A stretch of 55,542 nt of DNA from Ferrithrix thermotolerans DSM 19514 (GTDB lineage Bacteria > Actinomycetota > Acidimicrobiia > Acidimicrobiales > CAIXPF01): NCBI GenBank assembly GCA_945906305.1, contig CAMDQT010000023.1, positions 1 to 55,542 on the forward strand, read 5' to 3'. Shown piece after piece: positions 43,633-52,747 of this stretch; position 1 is the stretch's first letter, and every line of letters starts with the position of its first letter. Below the pieces are notes generated by a model. That model was not told where the DNA came from and did not search any database. It saw only the letters and a list, made by a program, of their open reading frames with translations. The position numbers were made by a program, and so were the translations under genes.

Positions 43633-44636
43633 TGAGCCCGGCCATTCCTGTCATCGACATCCATGCCCACCATTTCCCACTCGGCCTGCCCGACCTCGGG
43701 TCACGGACCGGCGAGCACCGCTGGCCGACACTCGTCGTGTCTGCGGACCGCCGCAGCGCCGACATCCGCCGCGGTACGGAACTGTTCCGCCGGGTGAGCC
43801 CAAGCTGCTTCGACGCCAGCGCCCGCATCGCGGAAATGGACCGGGCCGGGGTGCACCGTCAGGTGATCTCCCCGGTCCCGGTGATGTTGACCGACTGGGC
43901 ACCAGTCGGCCCCGCGAGCCTGTTCTGCCGGACCGTCAACGACGCGCTGGCCGAGGTCGCGGCCAGCTCCGGTGGGCGGCTGCTGGCCTTTGGTGCGGTG
44001 CCCTTGCCTCACATCAAGCAGGCGTTGACCGAACTCGAACGGCTGCGCGACGAGTTGGGCCTAGTCGGGGTGGAGCTGAGCGCGTTCCCCGGTGGCCTCG
44101 AGTTCGACGACCCGACACTGGAACCATTCTGGGCGGTATGTGCGGCACAACAAGTGCCGGTGCTGGTACACCCTGCCCACCAGGAACTGAGCATCCGGCG
44201 ACGAGGCCAGCCTTACGAGTTCGGCATCGGCATGCACACCGACACCGCCCTCGCCGCCGCCGCGCTGGTCTTCGGTGGCGTGTTGGATCGTCATCCTGAG
44301 CTGCGGATCGCCCTCTCCCACGGCTGTGGGGCCTTCCCGTGGACCTACCCCCGGCTGCGCTACCAGGCCACCATGACCGAGCCGTCGCGCTCCGCCGCGC
44401 TCGACGACGCGGTACGGCGCCTGTGGGCGGACATCTTGGTGTTCGACCCGTTACACCTCGAGGTGCTCGTCGCCCGTTTCGGGGCCGACCACCTGCTCTA
44501 CGGCACCGACCATCCGTTCTATCCCGACGGATTGCAGGGTCCCATCGACGTACTCAACGCAGCCCGGCGGGCGGGGATTGGTGTCGATGAGCGGGCGCTG
44601 GGACTCAATGCCGTGCAGTTCCTGGGGCTGGGCTGA
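43632..44636 (+). CDS. Amidohydrolase_2 family (ACMSD/LigW-like) decarboxylase or hydratase
   Basis: This 334-residue TIM barrel has metal motif DIHAHHFP (about 9-16), VLVHPAHQEL (His at about 177), ALSHGCGAFPW (about 228) and YGTDHPFYP (Asp at about 293). Similar enzymes include aminocarboxymuconate semialdehyde decarboxylase, 5-carboxyvanillate decarboxylase and oxalomesaconate hydratase. All act just before or after ring cleavage. In this operon it most likely decarboxylates an aromatic acid or processes the cleavage product. It overlaps the SDR stop, and its last 32 bases overlap the convergent hyuB gene. Confidence 0.9.
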   Translation: MSPAIPVIDIHAHHFPLGLPDLGSRTGEHRWPTLVVSADRRSADIRRGTELFRRVSPSCFDASARIAEMDRAGVHRQVISPVPVMLTDWAPVGPASLFCRTVNDALAEVAASSGGRLLAFGAVPLPHIKQALTELERLRDELGLVGVELSAFPGGLEFDDPTLEPFWAVCAAQQVPVLVHPAHQELSIRRRGQPYEFGIGMHTDTALAAAALVFGGVLDRHPELRIALSHGCGAFPWTYPRLRYQATMTEPSRSAALDDAVRRLWADILVFDPLHLEVLVARFGADHLLYGTDHPFYPDGLQGPIDVLNAARRAGIGVDERALGLNAVQFLGLG

Positions 44637-46293
44637 TCGTTTCGCGGCGGGTGACGAAGCCGAGCAGCCGGTCTCGCTCGAGTGCGTCGGGGTCGCGTTC
44701 GGCCACCGGACCGAACCCGCCGCCTCCCGGGAAAGACACCGTGAGGCGACGATTGCCGGGAACAACGGAAACGCCTTTCGCCTTCACCGCTGTACCGTCA
44801 TCGAGGAACAAACTTCCGGTGGCCCCGTCCTCGCCACCGTGGCGACCTCGGGCGGGATAGACCACCCGCTCGTAGGTGGCGCTGATGGTGAAATCGCCAC
44901 CTTGGCGGTTAGCCACCTCGATCAGTTGGCCGTGACCGCCTCGGTAGCGCCCAGCACCGCCTGAATCGGGCCGGAACTCCTTGCGCCAGAACACCAGCGG
45001 TGAGATCAATTCGTTGATTTCCACCGGCATGTTGCGCACCCCGCTGGGGAAAGCGGTGGCCGAGAGGCCGTCCTGGTCGGGACGGGCCCCCGCCCCGCCG
45101 GAATGAAAGCTCATCATGATGAACCGCTCCGGCGCGGCCGCGGGCGACGCGCCGGGCGGGTTCCACGTCCCGGTGGCCAGCAGGTTCCATAACGACGAGG
45201 TGCCCTCGGCGGGCACTCGTTCGGGCACTGCCTGCGCCAAACAGCCGAACACCGCGTCGGGAAGCATCTGGCCCATCACATGGCGTACGTTGACCGCCGC
45301 GGGGTGGGGGGCGTTGAGGATGCAACCCTGCGGTGCGCTCACCCGAACCACGCTCAGCGACCCGCTGTTGTTGGGGATGTCCGGGCCCACGATGCAGCGC
45401 ACCCCGAAAGAGGTGTAGGCCGTCGTGTAGGCCATCGGGACATTGATTCCGAACGGTACCTGCGCACTCGTACCGGTGAAATCGACGTCGATGGCCCCGG
45501 CGGCGACGGTCAGGGTGGTCACGATGTCGATGGGCTCGGTCATCCCGTCGACCCGCATGGTGGAGTGCCACGTTCCCTGTGGCAATTCGGCCACCGCGGC
45601 CTCCATGGCCGTGCGGGACGCCTCGATGATGTGCTCACCAAGTTCGTCGAGGTCGTCGAGGCCGTATTCGTCCATCATCGACACCAGCCGCTTGGCACCA
45701 ATGTCGTTGCAGGCGGCGAGGGAATGGATATCGCCGATCACCTGAACCTTGTCGCGGACGTTCGCCTCGATGATGGCCACCACGTTGGGATCGAACACCC
45801 CGTCGCGGCCGAAACGCATGATCGGCAGGAACAGGCCCTCGTGGTACACCTCGCGGGAGTCGGTGGAAAAGCCGGTTCCACCAATGTCCACCACGTGGCT
45901 GGTGCAGGCAAACAGCGCCACTGCCCGACCTTGGCGAAAGACCGGGGTCACAACCACGATGTCGAAGAGGTGACCGGTACCGCGCCACGGGTCGTTGGTG
46001 AGGAAAATGTCGCCTGGAGACATGCCCGCGAGCGGAAACGCTTCAAGGAAATGCAGCACCGACGCCGCCATCGAGTTCACGTGACCTGGCGTGCCGGTGA
46101 TGGACTGGGCCAGCATCCGGCCCTGCGGGTCGAACACCCCCGCGGACAGGTCGCCCGCTTCCCGGGTGGAGGTACTGAACGCGGCTCGCACCAGTGTCGT
46201 CGCCTGTTCCTGCACCACGGATATCAACCGGTTCCACATCAGGTCGCGACGCAGTTCGTCGAGGCCGCCGGAAGTCCTTTCGATGACGGTCAT
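44605..46293 (-). CDS. hyuB: Hydantoinase B/oxoprolinase-family subunit
   Basis: This 562-residue subunit of the HyuA/HyuB-type ATP-dependent hydrolases or carboxylases carries the conserved motif FLTNDPWRGTGHLFDIVVV (about 97-115), TSHVVDIGGTGF, DFTGTSAQVPFGINVP (about 270), and the Gly-rich C-terminus RYRGGHGQLIE and VSFPGGGGFGP. It pairs with HyuA (4-base ATGA overlap) to open cyclic amides such as hydantoin or 5-oxoproline, or to carboxylate ketones in related systems. The exact substrate is unclear. The 3' end overlaps the aromatic operon by 32 bases on the opposite strand. Confidence 0.92.
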   Translation of the reverse strand: MTVIERTSGGLDELRRDLMWNRLISVVQEQATTLVRAAFSTSTREAGDLSAGVFDPQGRMLAQSITGTPGHVNSMAASVLHFLEAFPLAGMSPGDIFLTNDPWRGTGHLFDIVVVTPVFRQGRAVALFACTSHVVDIGGTGFSTDSREVYHEGLFLPIMRFGRDGVFDPNVVAIIEANVRDKVQVIGDIHSLAACNDIGAKRLVSMMDEYGLDDLDELGEHIIEASRTAMEAAVAELPQGTWHSTMRVDGMTEPIDIVTTLTVAAGAIDVDFTGTSAQVPFGINVPMAYTTAYTSFGVRCIVGPDIPNNSGSLSVVRVSAPQGCILNAPHPAAVNVRHVMGQMLPDAVFGCLAQAVPERVPAEGTSSLWNLLATGTWNPPGASPAAAPERFIMMSFHSGGAGARPDQDGLSATAFPSGVRNMPVEINELISPLVFWRKEFRPDSGGAGRYRGGHGQLIEVANRQGGDFTISATYERVVYPARGRHGGEDGATGSLFLDDGTAVKAKGVSVVPGNRRLTVSFPGGGGFGPVAERDPDALERDRLLGFVTRRETISPAPGTARH

Positions 46294-48407
46294 GGGAAAC
46301 CCCCTGGAGTGAGCGTGACACGAGAGAGCAAAAGATGGCCCCCGGGCCCCCGGCGTACGGTGAAGCCCTCGGGCACGACGGTGGTGGTCTGGTCCTCAAT
46401 GACCAGCGCCGGACCATCGAGCGGCTGGGGGCCGAGCACGGAGCGCTCCACCACCAGGTGGGGCACGACCGCGCCAGTGCCAGGGTCGAGTACCTCGGCG
46501 AAGGCGCGCCGCGCGGGCGGCTGGAGCGCGGGGGCGGTTCCCACCCATGGCTGCGGGGTGAGCACCGTACGCACCGTCAGCAACCAGGTCAACGCCTCCA
46601 CGCCCAGGCCGGGGATTTCACGGGTGTACATATCCCGGTAGGCGTGCAAGAACCGGCTCGCCAAGGTGTTCCGTATGGCTTGATCATCGGGGCGGACACC
46701 TTCTGGGGCGATGAGATCCTCCAGGGGCAGGGCCACGGTTATCTCGTGGCCCTGGCCCCGGTAGCGCATGAACGCTCTCGCGGAAGCCGTGGTCGGCTCG
46801 CCGGGTGCCGCCCCCTGCACGACCTCAGTGGCCTCGGCCACCATGGCCCTGAGCAGCGAGCCGAGTTCATCGCCGCGCAGGTCCTCGATGCGGCGATGCC
46901 ACGTACGGACCGATTCGTGCGCGGCCGGGGCGCGCAGAAAGCCGATGGCGGATCCCACCCCGGCTCCGGACGGGATGACGATGTGATCGATGCCCAGCTT
47001 GGTCGCCACCCTCGCCGCGTGTAGCGGTGCCGCACCGCCGAAGGCGATGAGAGTGGAACCGCTGACATCACAGCCCCGCTCGATCCCATGGACCCGGCCC
47101 GCGTTGGCCATGTTCTCGTCGACCACCTCGCTCACGCCTACTGCGGCGACCTCCAACGTCAAGCCACCCGGCTCGGCAATGGCCCGGCGCAAGGCCGTCG
47201 CGGCGGCGTCGAGGTCCAGCGGAAGCTCACCACCGGCGAAACGCTCGGGCAGTATCCGGCCCAGCAACAGGTCGGCATCGGTGACGGTGGGTTCGGTCCC
47301 ACCGCGGCCATAGGCGGCCGGCCCGGGTTCGGACCCGGCGCTACGGGGGCCAACGGCGATCCGGCCCAGCGCGTCGCGCCCCGCCACGGAGGAGCCACCG
47401 GCCCCGATCTCCACCATGTCGATCACCGGCAGGCGCAGCGGCAGCCCACTGCCAGGAAGAAATCGATACTGGCGACCGACTTCGAACTCGCGGCTGGTGT
47501 GCGGCTCACCGTGCTCGACGATGCACAGCTTGGCGGTAGTACCTCCCATGTCGAAGCTGAGCGCCATAGCCACCCCGAGGTCCCGGGCGATCTCCGCCGC
47601 GAGCAAAGCGCCCCCGGCCGGACCGCTCTCGATGAGCCGAACGGGGTGACGCACCGCCTCGGCCAGCGTTCCGAGGCCCCCGCCGGACTGCATGAGGTAC
47701 ATCGGGCAGGTCATACCGAGGCCCCGGCGGCGTCCTTCGAGGTCGAGTAGGTACCTTTGCATCAACGGCTGGATGTAGGCGTTGGCACACGCCGTCGAGA
47801 ACCGCTCGTACTCGCGGATCTCGGGGCACACCTCCGACGAAAGGGTGATCGGGACCTCGGGCCACACCTCCGCCACCAACTCCCGCGCCCGTCGCTCGTG
47901 GGCGTCGAAGCGGTAGCTGTGCAAAAACCCGATGGCGATGCTTTGCACGCCGAGGTCACGCAGTTCGAGCGCTGCTTGACGCACGGCATGCTCGTCGAGC
48001 GCGAGCAGAACAGTGCCATCCGCGGCCAGACGTTCCGGTATGCCAACCCGCCGATGGCGCGGGACCAGCGGATCGGGGCGTGTCATGGCGAGGTCGTATT
48101 GGGCGAAACGGTCTTCATGGGCCATCTCGACCGCGTCCCGTAACCCCGCCGTCGTGAGCAAGGCGGTGTCGGCACCGCGCCGCTCGATCAGGGCATTGGT
48201 GGCCAGAGTGGTGCCGTGAACGAACACCGTCACATCAGCGCCACACAGCCCGGCCCCGGCCAACACCTTGGCCGTACCGTCAAGGACCGCCGCCGCCGGC
48301 TCGCGTTGTGTGGTCAGCACCTTGGCCGTATGCAGCGTCGAGCCAACCTGGAGGGCGATGTCGGTAAAAGTCCCCCCGATGTCCGCTGCCAACCGCACGT
48401 CGTTCAT
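46290..48407 (-). CDS. hyuA: Hydantoinase A/oxoprolinase-family ATPase subunit
   Basis: This 705-residue ASKHA-fold subunit uses ATP to activate the substrate. Phosphate-binding motif AADIGGTFTDIAL (about 7-19), VHGTTLATNALIERRGA (about 64-80) and a second phosphate segment LSFDMGGTTAKLC (about 288) are intact, with ALIAFGGAAPLHA-like STLIAFGGAAPLHA (about 450). The length is normal for the family. It is first in the minus-strand pair and divergent from the amidohydrolase gene over 96 bases. ATP-dependent lactam or hydantoin opening is the default reading; acetone- or acetophenone-carboxylase-like activity is an alternative. Confidence 0.93.
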   Translation of the reverse strand: MNDVRLAADIGGTFTDIALQVGSTLHTAKVLTTQREPAAAVLDGTAKVLAGAGLCGADVTVFVHGTTLATNALIERRGADTALLTTAGLRDAVEMAHEDRFAQYDLAMTRPDPLVPRHRRVGIPERLAADGTVLLALDEHAVRQAALELRDLGVQSIAIGFLHSYRFDAHERRARELVAEVWPEVPITLSSEVCPEIREYERFSTACANAYIQPLMQRYLLDLEGRRRGLGMTCPMYLMQSGGGLGTLAEAVRHPVRLIESGPAGGALLAAEIARDLGVAMALSFDMGGTTAKLCIVEHGEPHTSREFEVGRQYRFLPGSGLPLRLPVIDMVEIGAGGSSVAGRDALGRIAVGPRSAGSEPGPAAYGRGGTEPTVTDADLLLGRILPERFAGGELPLDLDAAATALRRAIAEPGGLTLEVAAVGVSEVVDENMANAGRVHGIERGCDVSGSTLIAFGGAAPLHAARVATKLGIDHIVIPSGAGVGSAIGFLRAPAAHESVRTWHRRIEDLRGDELGSLLRAMVAEATEVVQGAAPGEPTTASARAFMRYRGQGHEITVALPLEDLIAPEGVRPDDQAIRNTLASRFLHAYRDMYTREIPGLGVEALTWLLTVRTVLTPQPWVGTAPALQPPARRAFAEVLDPGTGAVVPHLVVERSVLGPQPLDGPALVIEDQTTTVVPEGFTVRRGPGGHLLLSRVTLTPGGFP

Positions 48408-48452
48408 CGTTGCAGCCTAAGGGAACGCCAATCAGCGGAGCCGAACTTGCGT

Positions 48453-48458
48453 TAGAAT
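48453..48458 (+). promoter_or_regulatory. Possible -10 promoter element for the amidohydrolase
   Basis: TAGAAT in an otherwise GC-rich 96-base divergent gap lies 45 bases before ATG 48504. No convincing -35 box is seen at 17 bases, so it is a weak candidate. Confidence 0.25.
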
Positions 48459-48503
48459 CCTCCGGCCGAGTTCACCACGGCACGAGGACGGGGGCCGCGA
48501 AAC

Positions 48504-49646
48504 ATGGTGCACATCGTCGATGCCGATTCTCATCTCTTCGAGCGGCCTGAGTTGTGGCTGGAGCATGTTGATCCGGCCCAGCGCCACCTCGCTTTCACCA
48601 TGGATCGAGACGCCAACGGCTGGGACTGGGTCTCCTTTCAGGGACGCAAGATCCTTGAGACGTGGATCCCCACCTGTGGCGAGTTCCGTACCCTCGGCCC
48701 GGTGCTCGAGCGTTGCCGTCAGGGACTACCCTGCGAGTTCGACTACGCCCGCGACCTGCCGCAGCACTACTGGGAACCCAAGGCACGGGCCGCGGCGCTT
48801 GACGACTTCGGGATCGACGAGTCGCTGCTGTTCCCCCATTGGGGGCTCAATTGGAGCCTCGCCATGCGTGACGAACCGCAAGGCCGCCTGGCCAACGAAG
48901 TGGCATGGAACCGGTGGGCGGTGCACGTTCGCGCCGAGGGCGGCGGGCGGCTACACCCAGTCGGACATCTCGAGCTACTCGATCTGGACTGGTTGGAGCA
49001 GCAGTTGGCGTTGCTCGCCGCCGCTGGCATCACCACGGGCTGGATCCCGGCCGGGCTCGTCAACGGCTTGGCGCCGAGCCATCCCGACCTCGACCGGGCG
49101 TGGTCGATGTTCGAGCATTACGGCGTCAACCCCGTCTTCCATGTCGGTGCCAACCCAATCCGGCCTCTCGCCGATGGCTGGTATGCCGGCCACCACAGCG
49201 AGTATCTGCCCTTGCTGGCCTTCCCGTTCCTCGGCCTCGACGTGTTCGTCACCCTGTGCGACCTGGTCCTCAACGGGGTGATGGAACGGCACCCAAAGCT
49301 GCGCTTCGGGGTGATGGAAGTCATGACGGACTGGTTCCCCATGTTGCTGCGCCGCCTCGATTCGACCCCATACAGCGAGCTCCAGATCACCGGGCGCTCC
49401 TCGATGAAACTCTCGCTCAAGCCCAGTGACTACATCCGCCGTTCGGTGCGTATCTCGGCGTTCTCCTCCGAGCGGCCTGGTGCCACCATCGACGCGGTCG
49501 GACCGTTGCTCATGTGGAGCGCCGACTATCCCCACCCCGAGGGAGAGCCGACGCTGGACGTGTATCGGCGCAATGCCGGGCCCATCGCCCCCGAGGCCGC
49601 CAACTCCTTCTGGGGCGAGAACGCCTCGTTCATCCTTGGACGCTGA
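48504..49646 (+). CDS. Amidohydrolase_2 family protein
   Basis: This 380-residue barrel has DADSHLFERPELW (about 6-18, D-x-H metal site), VFHVGANPI (about 212), GVMEVMTDWFPMLLRRLD (about 271) and the C-terminal MWSADYPHPEGEPT (about 337) carrying the Asp. It is of the same group as the genes at 26669, 43632 and 54965, but clearly different in sequence from them, so this is not recent duplication. It has its own likely promoter opposite hyuA and converges on the acyl-CoA ligase (14-base gap). The reaction could be decarboxylation or C-C/C-N hydrolysis. Confidence 0.9.
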   Translation: MVHIVDADSHLFERPELWLEHVDPAQRHLAFTMDRDANGWDWVSFQGRKILETWIPTCGEFRTLGPVLERCRQGLPCEFDYARDLPQHYWEPKARAAALDDFGIDESLLFPHWGLNWSLAMRDEPQGRLANEVAWNRWAVHVRAEGGGRLHPVGHLELLDLDWLEQQLALLAAAGITTGWIPAGLVNGLAPSHPDLDRAWSMFEHYGVNPVFHVGANPIRPLADGWYAGHHSEYLPLLAFPFLGLDVFVTLCDLVLNGVMERHPKLRFGVMEVMTDWFPMLLRRLDSTPYSELQITGRSSMKLSLKPSDYIRRSVRISAFSSERPGATIDAVGPLLMWSADYPHPEGEPTLDVYRRNAGPIAPEAANSFWGENASFILGR

Positions 49647-49660
49647 CCTGCCGCGAGCGC

Positions 49661-51175
49661 TCAGCGGGGCGTGAAGCGAGCCCGCGCCTCTTGCGTCAGC
49701 GCGGTCTTGTCGATCTTGGCCGTCCCCCCGAGGCGTATCTCGTCGACAAAGTAGACCGCCCGGGGATGGGCGTAGGCAGGTCCGTGCTCGATGGACCAAG
49801 CCCGCAACTCCTCCTGGGACAACGATGCGTCCGCAACGCGGACCACGAACGCCACCGGCAACGCCCCCTTCAGCTCGTCCGGTACCGCCACCACCGCCGC
49901 CTGGTGGACCGCCGGATGGCGTTCGAGCAACTGCTCGACATCGCCGGGATAGACGTTCTCGCCCCCGCAGACAAACATGTCATCGACCCGGCCGACGAAG
50001 AAGTACCAGCCGGCCTCGTCGCGTTGCATCACGTCACCGGTGTGATACCAGCCATCGGTCAGCCGGGCCGCGGTGACCTCGGCGAGGTTGTGATAGCCGT
50101 TCATGACGCCTGCACTGCGAATCCAGAACTCGCCCGGGTTGGCATCGAGGCCGGTCTCGGGGTCCACCAGACGCGCCTCCACGGTGGGTAGCGGATAGCC
50201 GAGAGCAATCTTGGGGCGCGGCGCCTGCTGCGGATGGGGGCCGAAGCAGGCAATGGACTCCGTCGTGCCGTAGCCGTTGGTTATGGCGGCGTGGGGGAAC
50301 AACGCGCTGACCTGGTCGAACAACGCCTCCGTCATCGGGGCCGATCCGATCATCAACCGGCGAACGCAGGACAGATCGAGCGAGGCCACCAGCTCGCTCT
50401 TGGCCGCCATCAACGCAAACATGGTGGGTACGCCGGTCAGGCTGGTGGCCCGCTGGTCGGCCACGGCTTGGAGGTACTCGGCGGCGTCGAACCGGCCCAG
50501 AAGAACGATCTGACCACCAAGGGCGAGGTTCACCTTGGTCTGCACCATGGCGTTCTTGTGGTACATCGGCGCGGACACCAAGATCCGCTCGTCTGCGCTC
50601 ATGAAGAACCCGCCGCTGGTGTACTGCTCAACCGTGAAGCTTTGGCTGCCATGGGACAGCAGCACGCCCTTGGGACGCCCGGTCGAACCCGAGGTGTACA
50701 TCTGCACCGCCACCGCCGTGGGATCGAGCAGCACCGCGTCGGCCGGGTCCGCGGCGACAAACTGGGCCCATTGCGGCCCGCCGATGCGTATCGCTGGCCG
50801 ACCCGGTGGCAGCCGTTCGAGGTTCGCCTCATCGACGAAGATCAGCGCCACATCAGCGTCGTTGACGATGTAACTCAGCCCGTGCACGGACAGCTTGGTG
50901 TTCAACGGCACGGTGACCGCACCAATGCGGCAGATGCCGAAATACAACGCCGCGTAGTCGACAGAGTTGTCCGCCAGGATGGCCACGCGGTCGCCGATCC
51001 CAATTCCGAGCGCGGCCAGGCCACCGGCCAGTCGGGCGCACCGCACGGCGAAATGGTCGTACGTAACCGGTACCGCGTCGCCACCTGACACGTCGATGAA
51101 CGCCACCTTGTCCGCGCCTATGTGGGGCTCGAAGATCGTGGCCAGATTCAGTCCGGGACCGGCCGCGGCGGTCAT
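49661..51175 (-). CDS. Acyl-CoA synthetase (AMP-forming)
   Basis: This 504-residue ANL-superfamily ligase joins a carboxylic acid to CoA by way of an acyl-AMP. The P-loop MYTSGSTGRPKGVLLSH (about 157-173), NGYGTTESIACFG (about 299), DGWYHTGD (about 370) and the hinge GRVDDMFVCGGENVYPGDVE (about 386-405) are intact. The C-terminal catalytic Lys lies in GGTAKIDKTAL. It overlaps the oxidoreductase gene upstream by 4 bases. It could activate aromatic or aliphatic acids; the residues lining the pocket do not decide. Confidence 0.94.
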   Translation of the reverse strand: MTAAAGPGLNLATIFEPHIGADKVAFIDVSGGDAVPVTYDHFAVRCARLAGGLAALGIGIGDRVAILADNSVDYAALYFGICRIGAVTVPLNTKLSVHGLSYIVNDADVALIFVDEANLERLPPGRPAIRIGGPQWAQFVAADPADAVLLDPTAVAVQMYTSGSTGRPKGVLLSHGSQSFTVEQYTSGGFFMSADERILVSAPMYHKNAMVQTKVNLALGGQIVLLGRFDAAEYLQAVADQRATSLTGVPTMFALMAAKSELVASLDLSCVRRLMIGSAPMTEALFDQVSALFPHAAITNGYGTTESIACFGPHPQQAPRPKIALGYPLPTVEARLVDPETGLDANPGEFWIRSAGVMNGYHNLAEVTAARLTDGWYHTGDVMQRDEAGWYFFVGRVDDMFVCGGENVYPGDVEQLLERHPAVHQAAVVAVPDELKGALPVAFVVRVADASLSQEELRAWSIEHGPAYAHPRAVYFVDEIRLGGTAKIDKTALTQEARARFTPR

Positions 51176-52179
51176 GGCGCCAAGACGATCTTGCCGAAAA
51201 ACGCCCGATCCTCCAGCAAGCGCATGGCCTCAGCGCCCTGCTCAAGGGGCAACACCTTGTCGATGGCGGGAACCAGGCGGCCGGTGTTCACCAGGTCGAG
51301 CAACGCCAGAAGGTCGGCGCGCTTCCAGCCATTGGAACCGCGGATATCCATCTCTGCGGTCCAGATGAAGCGAATGTCGGTGGGCGGATCGAACCCTGCG
51401 GTGGCGCCGCAGGTGAGCAGGCGGCCGCCAAGCTTGACGCAGCGCAGCGAGCGGGCCCAGGTGTCCCCTCCGGTGAAGTTGACCACCACGTCGTAGCCAC
51501 CACCGGTGAACAGCGTGCCGGTTGTGCGGCGGGTATGAGCGACGAAGTCCTCCGTGGCGTAGTTGACCGTCGCGTCCGCACCCAGCGCCGTCAGTCGGGC
51601 GCATTTCTCATCCGAGCCGGCGGCGGCCACCACGGTGGCGCCGAGCATCTTGGCCAGCAACAAGGCACCGGTACCAACGCCTCCGGACGCACCGAGGATC
51701 AGTACCCGCTCACCCGCCTGGAGAGCACCCCGGGTGATCATCATCCGGTATGCCGTGCCGTAGGCCACCGGCAGGCATGATGCCTGCGCCGCGGTGACCC
51801 CCTCGGGCAGAGCGATCAACTGGCTCTGGTCGACGATGACGTACTCGGCGTAGGCCCCCCACCGGGTGTCGCCGATCATCCAAAACCGGCCCGTGGCCTC
51901 GTCGGTGAGCACCGGATCGACCAGCACCGCGTCGCCGGGATTCCAGCCCGTCACGCCTTCGCCGAGCACATCGACGCGGCCCGCCGCGTCACAGCCGGGA
52001 ACCATCGGCAAGGGCACCTTGATGCCGGGCATGCCGCGGCGGGTGAACACATCGTGGTAGTTGAGCGAGCACGCCTCGACGCGCACCCGCACCTCGCCAG
52101 GGCCGGGCAAAGGGTCCTCGAGGTCGCCGTAGCGCAGCACCTCGTTACCTCCGTGTTCGGCGAACCACACCGCTTTCAT
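51172..52179 (-). CDS. MDR-family (quinone-oxidoreductase-like) dehydrogenase
   Basis: This 335-residue medium-chain dehydrogenase/reductase begins MKAVWFAEHGGNEVLRY. EACSLNYHDVFTRRGMPG (about 37-54) and MVPGCDAAGRV (about 60) are quinone-oxidoreductase-like. The Rossmann motif is GASGGVGTGALLLAKMLGA (about 163-181). The structural zinc loop (four Cys) of classical alcohol dehydrogenases is absent, which suggests a zinc-free NADPH enoyl or quinone reductase. It has GGGAGAG 11 bases upstream of the ATG and leads the ligase gene. The thioesterase gene lies upstream on the same strand (57-base gap). Confidence 0.9.
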   Translation of the reverse strand: MKAVWFAEHGGNEVLRYGDLEDPLPGPGEVRVRVEACSLNYHDVFTRRGMPGIKVPLPMVPGCDAAGRVDVLGEGVTGWNPGDAVLVDPVLTDEATGRFWMIGDTRWGAYAEYVIVDQSQLIALPEGVTAAQASCLPVAYGTAYRMMITRGALQAGERVLILGASGGVGTGALLLAKMLGATVVAAAGSDEKCARLTALGADATVNYATEDFVAHTRRTTGTLFTGGGYDVVVNFTGGDTWARSLRCVKLGGRLLTCGATAGFDPPTDIRFIWTAEMDIRGSNGWKRADLLALLDLVNTGRLVPAIDKVLPLEQGAEAMRLLEDRAFFGKIVLAP

Positions 52180-52236
52180 GGCGCTCTCCCATTTTCCGTG
52201 TCGTTATCGGGCCGTGTCGCTGTTCTCGTCACCGCG

Positions 52237-52665
52237 TCATGGCGCAGCGGTGCTCCACGTGCCGCGACCGACCGCCACCAAGCGTCCCTCGCCGTCGTGC
52301 AGGTCGATGTCGCACACCGCGGTCGTACGCCCGGCCCGCCGCACCACGGCCGTTGCCACCAGGTCAGAGTCCACCGCCGGGCGCAGGTAGTCGATGCGCA
52401 GGTTCATGGTCGGCACGCCGTGGCCAACCATCGCCGCCACCGCGAACGTGCCCGCGGTATCGATCACCGAGGCGATGGGACCGCCGTGCACCTGTTTGCC
52501 CTCGTCGTGGCGGGTGAGGGTCCCGCTGAAGGGCAGTCGTAACACGAAACGGCCATGTTCGGCATCGACCTCCTCCACCACCAGCCGGACCAAACGATGG
52601 TAAGGGGCCTCGTCGATTTGGGCCTGAAGGGCGGCGATGTCGGCGACAGGTCCGGGGCTCGTCAT
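52237..52665 (-). CDS. PaaI-like hot-dog thioesterase
   Basis: This 142-residue hot-dog protein has GKQVHGGPIASVIDTAGTFA (about 69-88, the HGG-x4-D-like catalytic loop typical of PaaI), followed by MNLRIDYLRP and GRTTAVCDIDLHD. It hydrolyses acyl- or aryl-CoA to free CoA, often to relieve dead-end CoA esters in aromatic degradation. ATG 52665 fits the domain; a longer frame reaches 53001 but lies over the divergent SDR gene. With the downstream oxidoreductase and ligase it may form one minus-strand unit. Confidence 0.88.
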   Translation of the reverse strand: MTSPGPVADIAALQAQIDEAPYHRLVRLVVEEVDAEHGRFVLRLPFSGTLTRHDEGKQVHGGPIASVIDTAGTFAVAAMVGHGVPTMNLRIDYLRPAVDSDLVATAVVRRAGRTTAVCDIDLHDGEGRLVAVGRGTWSTAAP

Positions 52666-52747
52666 GGGCCGAATTGTGCCAGAGTTGCCCGACCGCCCGC
52701 TCAGCCTGGACGCGGGTGCGGCCGCCCTCGGGGGGTACGGTCCGAAT

